Below are positions 1 through 9,549 of a DNA stretch of 64,000 nucleotides, in pieces. Positions within the stretch are counted from its first letter, which is position 1, and every line of letters starts with the position of its first letter. Position numbers and translations under genes: made by a program. The DNA comes from Mucilaginibacter sp. L196 (GTDB lineage: Bacteria > Bacteroidota > Bacteroidia > Sphingobacteriales > Sphingobacteriaceae), in assembly GCF_009765905.1 (NCBI RefSeq), contig NZ_LMUO01000006.1, positions 174,676 through 238,675 of the forward strand, in the 5' to 3' direction. A model generated the notes under the pieces. The model searched no databases. It worked only from the letters and a program-made list of their open reading frames with translations, and was not told where the DNA came from.

Positions 1-1340
1 ATGCACCGCTTGATAAGCGCCTGCGTAATTTTTATGAGAAGATGGCTTTTATTCCCGAGTATTATAAAGAAGCGCAGAAGCAAATTAAGGACCCGGTTGT
101 TGAGCTTACTAATCTTGCAGAAGAACAGCTAACAGGTGGTTCAGGGGTTTTTGAAAAAGATTTTGCTGACTCGTTAAGTAAAACCAAAATACCTGAAGCA
201 GAAAAGAAATTAATGCTTGACCGGGCAACTGCATCAATTACTGCTATAAAAGGTTTTGTGGATTGGTTAAAAAATATGAAAAACGATCATCCGCGCAGTT
301 TTAGGTTGGGTAAGGAGCTTTATGATGATAAGTTTAAATATGTTCTGCAATCACAGTACACATCGCAACAGATATTTAATGCTGCTATGGAGCGCAAAAA
401 ATATGTGCATCGCGAAATGGCAAAACTTAGCAAACAATTATGGCCTAAGTATTTTGGCACCAAAGCAATGCCAAAAGATAGCCTTGATTTAATTGGCGAA
501 TTATTGGATACTATCTCTGCTCAACATACCACAGTTGCAGATTTCCAATCAACTATTGAAAACACAATACCTAAGTTAACCTCATTTGTAAGAACAAAGG
601 ATTTGGTTACGCTTGATGCTTCAAAACCACTTATTATTCGTAAAGAACCTGCTTATATGGCTGGTGTAGCGGGCGCATCCATGAGTTCGCCTGGCCCTTA
701 TGATAAAGATGGAAACTCTTATTATAACGTTGGTAGCTTAGCGAATTATTCACCTGAAAAAGCTGAGAGTTATTTACGCGAGTACAATAACTATACACTA
801 CAAATCCTCAGCATTCATGAAGCTATACCAGGCCATTATGTTCAGTTAATTTATGCAAATCAATCACCAAGTTTAATAAAATCAGTACTGGGTAATAATG
901 CCATGATTGAAGGATGGGCTGTTTACGGCGAGCAAATGATGATGGATAACGGCTATGATAGTACTGAACCTGAAATGAGGTTAATGTGGTACAAGTGGCA
1001 CTTACGTTCGGTGTGTAATGCAATTTTGGATTACAGCGTACATGCAGGCGGTATGACTAAGGCGGATGCCATTAAACTACTAACTCACGAGGCGTTTCAA
1101 CAACAGGCTGAGGCTGAAAATAAATGGACTCGTGTAACTGAAACCAGCGTACAATTGGATTGCTATTTTACCGGGTACAAAGAAATAATGGATTTACGTG
1201 AAGCCTGGAAAAAAGACCAGGGAGATAAGTATAACCTTAAAGATTTTAACGAGAAGTTTTTAAGCTATGGCAGTGCCCCGGTTAAATATATTAAAGAGGC
1301 AATGATGAAAAAACAAATCATAACCAAGGATGCTAATTAG
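1..1340 (+). CDS. DUF885 family putative zinc peptidase, 5' end cut by the window
   Basis: The reading frame is open from base 3 (codons for APLDKRLRNFYEKMAF) through the internal ATG at 42, so the true start lies outside the window. The sequence carries HEAIPGHYVQ near base 818, the HExxPGH signature of DUF885. That family is usually annotated as exported metallopeptidase-like proteins, and the two His and the Glu are the expected metal and catalytic residues. A second conserved stretch, NAMIEGWAVYGEQ, supplies a downstream Glu. No signal peptide can be judged because the N-terminus is missing. The gene ends at a strong hairpin. Family assignment is firm; the substrate is unknown. Confidence 0.88.
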   Translation, partial: APLDKRLRNFYEKMAFIPEYYKEAQKQIKDPVVELTNLAEEQLTGGSGVFEKDFADSLSKTKIPEAEKKLMLDRATASITAIKGFVDWLKNMKNDHPRSFRLGKELYDDKFKYVLQSQYTSQQIFNAAMERKKYVHREMAKLSKQLWPKYFGTKAMPKDSLDLIGELLDTISAQHTTVADFQSTIENTIPKLTSFVRTKDLVTLDASKPLIIRKEPAYMAGVAGASMSSPGPYDKDGNSYYNVGSLANYSPEKAESYLREYNNYTLQILSIHEAIPGHYVQLIYANQSPSLIKSVLGNNAMIEGWAVYGEQMMMDNGYDSTEPEMRLMWYKWHLRSVCNAILDYSVHAGGMTKADAIKLLTHEAFQQQAEAENKWTRVTETSVQLDCYFTGYKEIMDLREAWKKDQGDKYNLKDFNEKFLSYGSAPVKYIKEAMMKKQIITKDAN

Positions 1341-1359
1341 TTTTAAATAAGCATATCCA

Positions 1360-1398
1360 AATAAGAAAGGCGATATAAAATATATCACCTTTCTTATT
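1360..1398. terminator. Bidirectional terminator hairpin
   Basis: An 18-base arm (1360-1377) pairs with 1381-1398 around a 3-base loop with one mismatch. The arm ends are A-rich and T-rich, so it can act for the DUF885 gene on the plus strand and for the small minus-strand gene ending at 1405. Confidence 0.75.
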
Positions 1399-1404
1399 TA
1401 ATAA

Positions 1405-1710
1405 TTATGCCCAGTGACCAGGAACCCAAGCATATCCTCTTGAACGGTTACGCCAGTGGCCTGCTATCCAAACAGCATGTGGGCGTGGCGGCAATGCCCA
1501 ATAACCAGCCTGGTAAACATATCTCCCACCCCTATTGGTCCATTCCTCAGCAACCCAAACATGGCGCGGAGATGGTGCAGGACCGCGGGCAACAATAACC
1601 GTACGTGGGCGTGCAGGGCGTACTCTTACTATAATTTGTGCATTACTTTTTACAGCAGTAAATAACGATACCGCCATAAATAACATTAAAACTTTACTTA
1701 GCTTTTTCAT
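1405..1710 (-). CDS. Small exported YXWXGXW-repeat protein
   Basis: A 101-residue protein with a signal peptide (about residues 1-24, cleavage after SNAQ). The mature part is basic, Pro-rich and Trp-rich, with three imperfect copies of a W/Y-x-x-G-x-W motif: YQAGYWALP, WIAGHWRNR and WVPGHWA. This matches the YXWXGXW (WXXGXW) repeat family, common in Bacteroidota and proteobacteria and of unknown molecular role, probably periplasmic or surface-bound. It is convergent with the DUF885 gene and shares its terminator. Confidence 0.8.
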   Translation of the reverse strand: MKKLSKVLMLFMAVSLFTAVKSNAQIIVRVRPARPRTVIVARGPAPSPRHVWVAEEWTNRGGRYVYQAGYWALPPRPHAVWIAGHWRNRSRGYAWVPGHWA

Positions 1711-1819
1711 AATAGATTGATATTTGTTTTATAATAATGAGATACCTAAATCTAAAAATGGTTTAATTGAAATTTGCTTTGGGGTATGTTTTTTTTGTTG
1801 AGGCCTGCGAATTAGCAAA

Positions 1820-1850
1820 AAAAGGCGCTAGATTTTAACTACCGCCTTTT
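1820..1850 (-). terminator. Rho-independent terminator of the outer-membrane protein gene
   Basis: AAAAGGCG at 1820-1827 pairs with CGCCTTTT at 1843-1850. Read on the minus strand the stem is followed by a run of seven T, just downstream of the gene ending at 1871. Confidence 0.75.
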
Positions 1851-1870
1851 CATTCAAATACAGCTATTTA

Positions 1871-2644
1871 TTATCTACCAAATGCTAATGCATAACCAAC
1901 ATCAGCAGTAGCGGCACCAGTATTATTTTTACCATTTGCAGTCCCTTTTTGTATATTTAAAAAGCCGTAATTCCCTCCCCCTTCAATAAAAATACTGCTT
2001 CGCTTTATTTTATAAGCTAGGCCCAGATTACCCTCAATACCAAAGTTCACCTTGTTAAGCTGGGATTTAATATTATTATTATCGTTAAAAGACTGTTCGC
2101 CATAAGGTAGCTGCTGTTGGCCTGATGCATCAGCATAAAATTCACTTGACCCACTGGTTACCTGATGTGCCGAAACAAGCAAACCTAAGAATGGCCCGGC
2201 ATCAATGTAAATTCTAAAAGGTGATTGATGAAAATTATAGCCAAATTTTGCAAGAACAGGCAACATAAGATAATTTAACTTAGCCTCACTTTTATAATTC
2301 GCATACAAATATGTTGGCGAGATTTGATTTTGTGCCTGATTCGCTTCAATTACCTGTGGTGGTGTAGGGAATGCCTGCAACCCATCTTTTTTTCCTCCCT
2401 GAGATGAATATTCAAGCATTGGTTGTAATGAAAACAGATCGCTGAACTTAAACTCGGCAAATATTCCCGCATCCGGCCCCTGCCGCGAGCTATAACCGGT
2501 ATTTAGGGGATTTTGCTGGCTACCACCCGCCGTTAAATTTGGGATACTAATACCTCCGCGAACGCCTATTGCTATATCCTGAGCACTTGCATTAAAATAA
2601 GACAATAGACCTAAAACTAATAAGTACAAAATTGATTTTTTCAT
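1871..2644 (-). CDS. Outer-membrane beta-barrel protein, PorT-like
   Basis: A 257-residue protein with a Sec signal peptide (cleavage near NASAQ, residue 22). The mature chain opens with IGVRGGISIPNL, the start typical of the PorT-like outer-membrane beta-barrel family (PF13568). Alternating amphipathic strands follow: FAEFKFSDLFSLQPMLEYS, LNYLMLPVLAKFGYNF, and a terminal strand DVGYALAFGR. It would sit in the outer membrane; its cargo or partner is unknown. It is divergent from ligA, with 193 bp between them, and has its own terminator. The fold is well supported, the function is not. Confidence 0.82.
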   Translation of the reverse strand: MKKSILYLLVLGLLSYFNASAQDIAIGVRGGISIPNLTAGGSQQNPLNTGYSSRQGPDAGIFAEFKFSDLFSLQPMLEYSSQGGKKDGLQAFPTPPQVIEANQAQNQISPTYLYANYKSEAKLNYLMLPVLAKFGYNFHQSPFRIYIDAGPFLGLLVSAHQVTSGSSEFYADASGQQQLPYGEQSFNDNNNIKSQLNKVNFGIEGNLGLAYKIKRSSIFIEGGGNYGFLNIQKGTANGKNNTGAATADVGYALAFGR

Positions 2645-2819
2645 AAAAACAAGATTTAAAGGTTACTTAAATTAGTTGACTGCATCAACGCAAATTGATG
2701 CTTGCGTTCATTTATAGCAAATAGGAGTAGAATTACAAACGCTTATACTTAACTATTTAGAATAAATTTAGTTTTAATCTTTGGCAGAATGGTCTGTTTT
2801 AAATATCACTACATACTAA

Positions 2820-4850
<2,031 letters not shown>

Positions 4851-4956
4851 TTTTTAAATATAGTTTGTAATAAAATTGATATGAATTAAACCTTATCAAG
4901 GTTCCCTCGTTTAACTAATAGGGATCTATAACCATGCCCACCTATTATCTATTACC

Positions 4957-5184
4957 ATGTCTCAAATTTACCAAATACAATCAGCTATTTTTTGCGAGCC
5001 CTGCAAAGAATGCGGCGCAAGGCCGGTTTTGAAATTAGAAAAATCAAAATATACCGTAATGTGCCCAAATAACCCGAACCATTACAGTACGAAACCTGGC
5101 TTAACAGATGTTAGTGACTGGAATTTAAAGAATAAGGCCCATAAGGTATTTGAAAAAGATGCCCCGGTGCAAAAGGCTTCATAA
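4957..5184 (+). CDS. Small Cys-rich protein of unknown function
   Basis: A 75-residue, hydrophilic protein with no signal peptide or membrane segment. Cysteines are arranged CEPCKECG near residue 13 and a single VMCPNNPNH near residue 32. This could hold a zinc ribbon-like site using His and Asn as well as Cys, but it is not a canonical CxxC-CxxC ribbon. The sequence looks like a real gene: no low complexity and codon use like its neighbours. It lies between ligA and dapA on the same strand. I recall no named family, so the function is open. Confidence 0.62.
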   Translation: MSQIYQIQSAIFCEPCKECGARPVLKLEKSKYTVMCPNNPNHYSTKPGLTDVSDWNLKNKAHKVFEKDAPVQKAS

Positions 5185-5282
5185 AAACGCAAAACATATA
5201 TGCGGCCTTCCCTTTTTGTTTAATCATTAAAGCGATATTAAGATAAAAGATCAAAAATTTATAAGCTAAAATCATAAAATCT

Positions 5283-5290
5283 TATCTTAG
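5283..5290 (+). promoter_or_regulatory. Possible dapA -7 element
   Basis: TATCTTAG lies 18 bases before the dapA ATG and differs from TAnnTTTG only at the seventh base. The -33 box is not obvious. Confidence 0.35.
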
Positions 5291-5308
5291 CATCCTTTAA
5301 CAATAAAC

Positions 5309-6190
5309 ATGAACAAATTTCACGGAACTGGAGTGGCTATTGTGACTCCTTTTCAGGCAGACGGGCAGGTTGATTACGACGGGCTTACAAACCTGGTAAA
5401 CTATTTAATTGATAACGGGATTGATTATCTCGTATCCTTAGGAACAACCGGCGAAAACGCCACATTGAGCCAGGAAGAAAAGAAGAAGATATTTGCCCAT
5501 ACCGCGCAAGTTGTTGCAGGCCGAGTTGGCCTTGTAGCCGGCATTGCGAGCAATAATACGCTTGATGTAGTTGAGCAGATAAAGCAATTTGATACTACTG
5601 GTTACGATGCCATATTATCTGCCAGTCCCGCTTATAATAAACCAACACAGGAAGGCATATATCAACATTATAAAGCCATAGCCGAAGTATCGCCCCTACC
5701 GGTAATTTTATACAACGTACCCAGCCGTACAGGCAGCAATGTAAGCGCGGAAACTACTGTGAGGCTTGCTAAGGATTTTAAGAATATTATCGGCACCAAA
5801 GAAGCTTCAGGAAACTTTGATCAGCTTAACCAGATTATGCGCGATAAGCCTGAAGGTTTTGTAGTAATATCAGGCGATGATCCGATTACTTTGCCTATGA
5901 TAGCATTAGGTGCTGTAGGTGTTATTTCGGTAGTAGCTAATGCAATACCACGCCATTTTTCAGACATGATACGCTTATGCCTTAACGGTGATTATAAAGC
6001 TGCGCAAAAACCTCATTTGCAGGCTATCGATTTCACCAGATTAATGTTTGTTGAAGGCAGCCCGGCCGGGGTTAAAACAGCCTTGAAACATTTAGCAATC
6101 TGCGGCGACACGCTAAGGTTACCATTGGTACAGGTTAGCGATTCCACCGCCCAACAAATAATACAAGAAACACAAAAACTAATCAAATAA
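5309..6190 (+). CDS. dapA: 4-hydroxy-tetrahydrodipicolinate synthase
   Basis: A 293-residue (beta/alpha)8 aldolase that condenses pyruvate with aspartate semialdehyde, the first committed step to meso-diaminopimelate and lysine. The Schiff-base lysine is Lys164 in GTKEASGNF. Tyr135 (YNVPSRTG) and Thr46-Thr47 (GTTGEN) complete the catalytic set, with a second Tyr109 in SPAYNKPTQEG. The length matches the family. It has its own terminator. Functionally it feeds the MurE reaction encoded 14 kb further on, whose DNPR motif shows that meso-DAP is the amino acid used. Confidence 0.97.
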   Translation: MNKFHGTGVAIVTPFQADGQVDYDGLTNLVNYLIDNGIDYLVSLGTTGENATLSQEEKKKIFAHTAQVVAGRVGLVAGIASNNTLDVVEQIKQFDTTGYDAILSASPAYNKPTQEGIYQHYKAIAEVSPLPVILYNVPSRTGSNVSAETTVRLAKDFKNIIGTKEASGNFDQLNQIMRDKPEGFVVISGDDPITLPMIALGAVGVISVVANAIPRHFSDMIRLCLNGDYKAAQKPHLQAIDFTRLMFVEGSPAGVKTALKHLAICGDTLRLPLVQVSDSTAQQIIQETQKLIK

Positions 6191-6221
6191 AAAAAGCCCG
6201 GTTGATTAAACCGGGCTTTTT
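6191..6221 (+). terminator. Rho-independent terminator after dapA
   Basis: A 13-base arm (AAAAAGCCCGGTT) pairs across a 4-base loop with its complement ending in a T run at 6217-6221. It begins directly after the dapA stop codon. Confidence 0.9.
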
Positions 6222-6254
6222 ACACATCATGTAAAGTTCTTTTCCAGAGGCTCT

Positions 6255-6431
6255 TTATTTCGTATTTTTAGATTCCTGGACTTCCAGTCTAATCGCCTGA
6301 GCAAGGTTTTTAAGGTCTTGCATACCTTTACGAACGCGGGTTCCTGCCGCACTGTTACCTTTGTTGTAAAACTTGTCAGCGTCTGCCTCAAGTGATGCAA
6401 TCAATTCCTTTACTTCAGTAAATTTCTTCAT
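6255..6431 (-). CDS. Histone H1-like protein (Hc1 type), 58 aa
   Basis: A short minus-strand frame of 58 codons running from ATG at 6431 to TAA at 6255. The protein begins MKKFTEVKELIASLEADA, then FYNKGNSAAGTRVRKGMQDL, and ends in a Lys-rich tail. This pattern (KFxxVKELI, KGNxAAGTRxRKGMQ) is the histone H1-like (Hc1/PF07432) family found in many Bacteroidota, thought to bind DNA as a small nucleoid protein. It is lowly Lys-rich compared with chlamydial Hc1. The start is supported by an unusually good ribosome-binding site. Translated by hand. Confidence 0.85.
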   Translation of the reverse strand: MKKFTEVKELIASLEADADKFYNKGNSAAGTRVRKGMQDLKNLAQAIRLEVQESKNTK

Positions 6432-6438
6432 TTGTGTT

Positions 6439-6447
6439 ACTCCTTTT
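6439..6447 (-). promoter_or_regulatory. Canonical Shine-Dalgarno of the histone-like gene
   Basis: On the minus strand AAAAGGAGT lies about 8 bases before the ATG at 6431. Perfect AGGAG sites are rare in front of Bacteroidota genes and are not seen before most other genes here, suggesting strong translation. Confidence 0.7.
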
Positions 6448-6672
6448 AAATAATGAGGGTTTATTGTTAACTTAAAGCTAATCTAAAATCTTTTTATCTA
6501 AAAAAAAACTTTAAACCAAAAAAAATACGGCCTTTAAAGTGGTTTTTTTCAACATTTTGCATTATTTCGGATATTATATCCTTATTATTTAATAATAATA
6601 TAGTTCCATTAGGTAAAGCCTTTACCTCTTATACGTTTTAACAATTGACTAAAATATCTTCAAAAAAAATAT

Positions 6673-8106
6673 TTAAAAGTTTGATGCTAAAATATCCGGA
6701 TGATTTTGATGTGTTTTTATGATCAATTCGCCAAACAAGGTATTAGCCCAGGCAAACCATTTACGGGTAAAATCAGCAGCATTATCTTTATTAAACGACT
6801 CATGCATAAAACCGGTGCCTGCATGTGTTGATCGTAGCCAACTGATGCAGGTTTTTATTTCTGCTTTATCTGTTGATGTTAAGCCCCGGATTATAATACT
6901 CATTGGCCATATATAATTTAACCCAACGTGAGGGCCGCCAATACCTTCGGCTGCTTTGCCCTTAAAGAAATATGGGTTATCATGACTTAATACCATTCGC
7001 CGTGTATTTTGATATAGCGGATCTTGTTCAGTCATAGCTCCCAAATATGGCAACGCCAATAAACTTGGCACATTGGCATCATCCATAAATAACTGGTTAC
7101 CGAAACCATCAACCTCAAAAGCTAAAACTTTACCGTATATCGGATGCTGAGCAGTTGCATATTTCTCCAAAGCAGCATGTACTTCTTTTGCTAAAACTGT
7201 ACACTCATTTGCAGTTATATCATCTTTAGCAATATTACGATACATTTCGGCCATTTGGTTTAGGCTGATGACCGCAAAATAATTAGATGGAACAAGGAAT
7301 GGATAAATAGTGGCATCATCCGAAGGACGGAAAACTGAGCATATTAATCCGACAGGTTTAACAGGGTTGCCGTAACCACCAAGTGGTGCGGTATCGGTAG
7401 ATACTTCTGTTTTGCGCTGGAAATGATATGGGCCTAAATCGTGTTTGCGTTGTTGTTGTTTAAATGTTTGCACAATTAGCTTGCCTGCCTTTTGCCAGTT
7501 TTCATCAAAAAAGCTGCTGTCGCCGCTTATTTTCCAATAGTTGTAGGCTAATCTTACCGGGTAACAAAGTGAATCGACCTCGAATTTGCGTTCGTGCAAT
7601 TCGGGTTTCATGGTGGTGTTATCAGAATCCCACTCACTACCCGTTGGACCGAAGTTAAAGGCATTAGCATAAGGATCAATCAGGATGTACTTAGCCTGTC
7701 TGTTTATTACGCCTTTAATTACGTTTTTAAGCCTCGCATCCGACTTTATCAGTGGCATATAAGGCCAAACCTGCGCAGATGAATCGCGCATCCACATGGC
7801 GTTTATATCGCCTGTAATTACAAAGGTATCCGGGCGGCCATTGGCTTCACTGTAATTAACCGTAGTGTCTAAGGTATTGGGATAACAGTTCTCGAATAGC
7901 CATGCCAGTTCGGGATCTTTTATAGTTGCTTTGATGCTTTTTATTTTTGCTTCAACAGCTTCGCTAGTAAACTTGCGGTCGGCTAATTTAGGGCGAAGGC
8001 TTTCAAATTTAGCAAGCTTATTGGCGAACCAGGCAGGCCTTAAACCCATGCCGATACCGGCGGTTGTAATTCCATTAACTTTTATAAAGTTGCGGCGTGA
8101 GATCAT
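6673..8106 (-). CDS. Glycoside hydrolase family 125, exo-alpha-1,6-mannosidase type
   Basis: A 477-residue protein starting MISRRNFIKVNG, a twin-arginine (Tat) signal with Arg4-Arg5, so it is probably exported folded. The catalytic domain contains the strongly conserved TGDINAMWMRDSSAQVWPY region (about residues 97-115), the hallmark of GH125 (formerly DUF1237). Characterised members remove non-reducing alpha-1,6-mannose with inversion and without metal. Full family length. It stands downstream of an alpha-oxoamine synthase on the same strand but behind that gene's terminator, so it is probably a separate unit. No other glycan genes surround it. Confidence 0.9.
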   Translation of the reverse strand: MISRRNFIKVNGITTAGIGMGLRPAWFANKLAKFESLRPKLADRKFTSEAVEAKIKSIKATIKDPELAWLFENCYPNTLDTTVNYSEANGRPDTFVITGDINAMWMRDSSAQVWPYMPLIKSDARLKNVIKGVINRQAKYILIDPYANAFNFGPTGSEWDSDNTTMKPELHERKFEVDSLCYPVRLAYNYWKISGDSSFFDENWQKAGKLIVQTFKQQQRKHDLGPYHFQRKTEVSTDTAPLGGYGNPVKPVGLICSVFRPSDDATIYPFLVPSNYFAVISLNQMAEMYRNIAKDDITANECTVLAKEVHAALEKYATAQHPIYGKVLAFEVDGFGNQLFMDDANVPSLLALPYLGAMTEQDPLYQNTRRMVLSHDNPYFFKGKAAEGIGGPHVGLNYIWPMSIIIRGLTSTDKAEIKTCISWLRSTHAGTGFMHESFNKDNAADFTRKWFAWANTLFGELIIKTHQNHPDILASNF

Positions 8107-8127
8107 AGTTTAAAATTGGTTTATAAA

Positions 8128-8157
8128 CAAAAAAGCCTTTCGGCTATCCGAAAGGCT
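8128..8157 (-). terminator. Terminator after the alpha-oxoamine synthase gene
   Basis: AGCCTTTCGG (8134-8143) pairs perfectly with CCGAAAGGCT (8148-8157) around CTAT. On the minus strand the stem is followed by six T. Confidence 0.85.
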
Positions 8158-8179
8158 AATGTAAATGTTTCTTTATACT

Positions 8180-9424
8180 TTAAATAACAGGAACGTTGTT
8201 TTCTTTGTAAAATCCTGCTTTTAATTTTTCGCCCATCTCCGTGTAAGCATCTAATGTGCGTTGTACATCTTCCAGACTGTGTGCCGCGGTTGGTATCAAT
8301 CTTAATAAAATAATACCTTTTGGTATTACCGGATAAATCACTATAGAACAGAAGATACTGTAGTTCTCACGCAAATCACGGGTTAAAGCGGTTGCTTCGT
8401 ATAAATCACCTTGCAAAATTACAGGGGTAACCATGGTGTTACTTACGCCTATATCAAAACCACGTTCTTTTAAACCCGCTTGCAGCGTTCTAGCGATCAA
8501 CCATAATTTCTCACGCAATTCAGGTTTGGATTTAAGCAATTCGAAACGTTTTTTAAGGCCGATAACCATTGGCATTGGTAAAGCTTTAGCAAATGTTTGT
8601 GAGCGCATATTATAACGCAGGTAATTAACGATTTCACGATCTGCTGCTACAAAGCCACCGATGCCTGCCATTGATTTGGCGAATGTACCGAAGTAAACAT
8701 CCACATCATTAACACAATCCTGCTCTTCGTGGGTACCTGCACCAGTTGGCCCCATGGTACCAAAACCATGCGCGTCATCAACCAATAAACGGAAGTTAAA
8801 TTTCTTTTTAAGCTCGCTGATCTCTTTTAATTTACCCTGCGCACCCGACATACCGAATACACCTTCGGTAATTAACAAAATACCACCACCTGATTGCGCT
8901 GTTAATTTAGTAGCGCGCTCCAATTGTTTTTCGCAGCTCTCCAAATCATTATGCTGATACACAAAGCGTTTGCCCATGTGCATGCGCAAACCATCAATAA
9001 TACAAGCATGTGATTCCGCATCATAAACGATAACATCATTACGATCAACCAGCGCATCTATAATAGATAACATTCCCTGGTAACCATAATTTAGTAAATA
9101 TGCAGCTTCTTTGCCTACAAAGGCTGCCAAATCGTTTTCTAATTCTTCATGATGGATGGAGTTACCCGACATCATGCGGGCGCCCATTGGATAAGCCAAA
9201 CCGTAATCAGCAGTTGCCTGCGTATCAGCCGCTCTTACTTCGGGGTGATTAGCTAAACCTAAATAATTGTTAAGGCTCCAAACCAAGTGTTCTTTACCGT
9301 TAAACATCATGTGCGGGCCTATTTCGCCTTCCAATTTTGGATAGGAAAAATAACCATGCGACCATTTTTGATGCTGCCCAAGCGGGCCACCCATGCTTTT
9401 TAAAATCTTGTCAAATAAATCCAA
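8180..9424 (-). CDS. PLP-dependent alpha-oxoamine synthase (AONS/KBL/SPT-like)
   Basis: Fold-type I PLP enzyme of the family that joins an amino acid to an acyl thioester with loss of CO2. Seen are SLNNYLGLANHPEV, GARMMSGN, DAESHACIIDG, VDDAHGFGTMG (PLP ring-binding Asp and His) and GTFAKSMAGIGG with the Schiff-base Lys. I place the start at the TTG at 9424 (LDLFDKILKSMGG), giving 414 aa. The frame stays open to an ATG at 9532, but that stretch contains the ftsZ terminator and an exact promoter for this gene. ATG at 9394 is a second option. Relatives include serine palmitoyltransferase and cysteate acyltransferase, so a sphingolipid or sulfonolipid role is plausible but unproven. Confidence 0.85.
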   Translation of the reverse strand: MDLFDKILKSMGGPLGQHQKWSHGYFSYPKLEGEIGPHMMFNGKEHLVWSLNNYLGLANHPEVRAADTQATADYGLAYPMGARMMSGNSIHHEELENDLAAFVGKEAAYLLNYGYQGMLSIIDALVDRNDVIVYDAESHACIIDGLRMHMGKRFVYQHNDLESCEKQLERATKLTAQSGGGILLITEGVFGMSGAQGKLKEISELKKKFNFRLLVDDAHGFGTMGPTGAGTHEEQDCVNDVDVYFGTFAKSMAGIGGFVAADREIVNYLRYNMRSQTFAKALPMPMVIGLKKRFELLKSKPELREKLWLIARTLQAGLKERGFDIGVSNTMVTPVILQGDLYEATALTRDLRENYSIFCSIVIYPVIPKGIILLRLIPTAAHSLEDVQRTLDAYTEMGEKLKAGFYKENNVPVI

Positions 9425-9453
9425 AATGGTAAAATTATGCGTTAAAAATTTTA

Positions 9454-9484
9454 CAAATATAGCCGTTTTACAGGGCCTTAACAA
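9454..9484 (-). promoter_or_regulatory. Bacteroidota promoter of the alpha-oxoamine synthase gene
   Basis: On the minus strand TTG (9482-9484), then 20 bases, then TATATTTG (9454-9461), an exact TAnnTTTG -7 box. Transcription would start near 9447, about 23 bases before the proposed TTG start at 9424. Confidence 0.7.
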
Positions 9485-9496
9485 TCCACAAAACGT

Positions 9497-9529
9497 AAAA
9501 AAGCCTTTGCGTATTATACGCAAAGGCTT
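9497..9529 (-). terminator. Terminator closing the dcw cluster after ftsZ
   Basis: AAGCCTTTGCGTA (9501-9513) pairs perfectly with TACGCAAAGGCTT (9517-9529) around TTA, a 13-bp stem. On the minus strand it runs into TTTT, 21 bases past the ftsZ stop. Confidence 0.92.
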
Positions 9530-9549
9530 CAAACATATTTTTGAAGTAA

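Noticed and set aside
9425..9532. N-terminal 36 codons of the alpha-oxoamine synthase frame
   Set aside because: They overlap the ftsZ terminator and this gene's own promoter; not accepted as coding.
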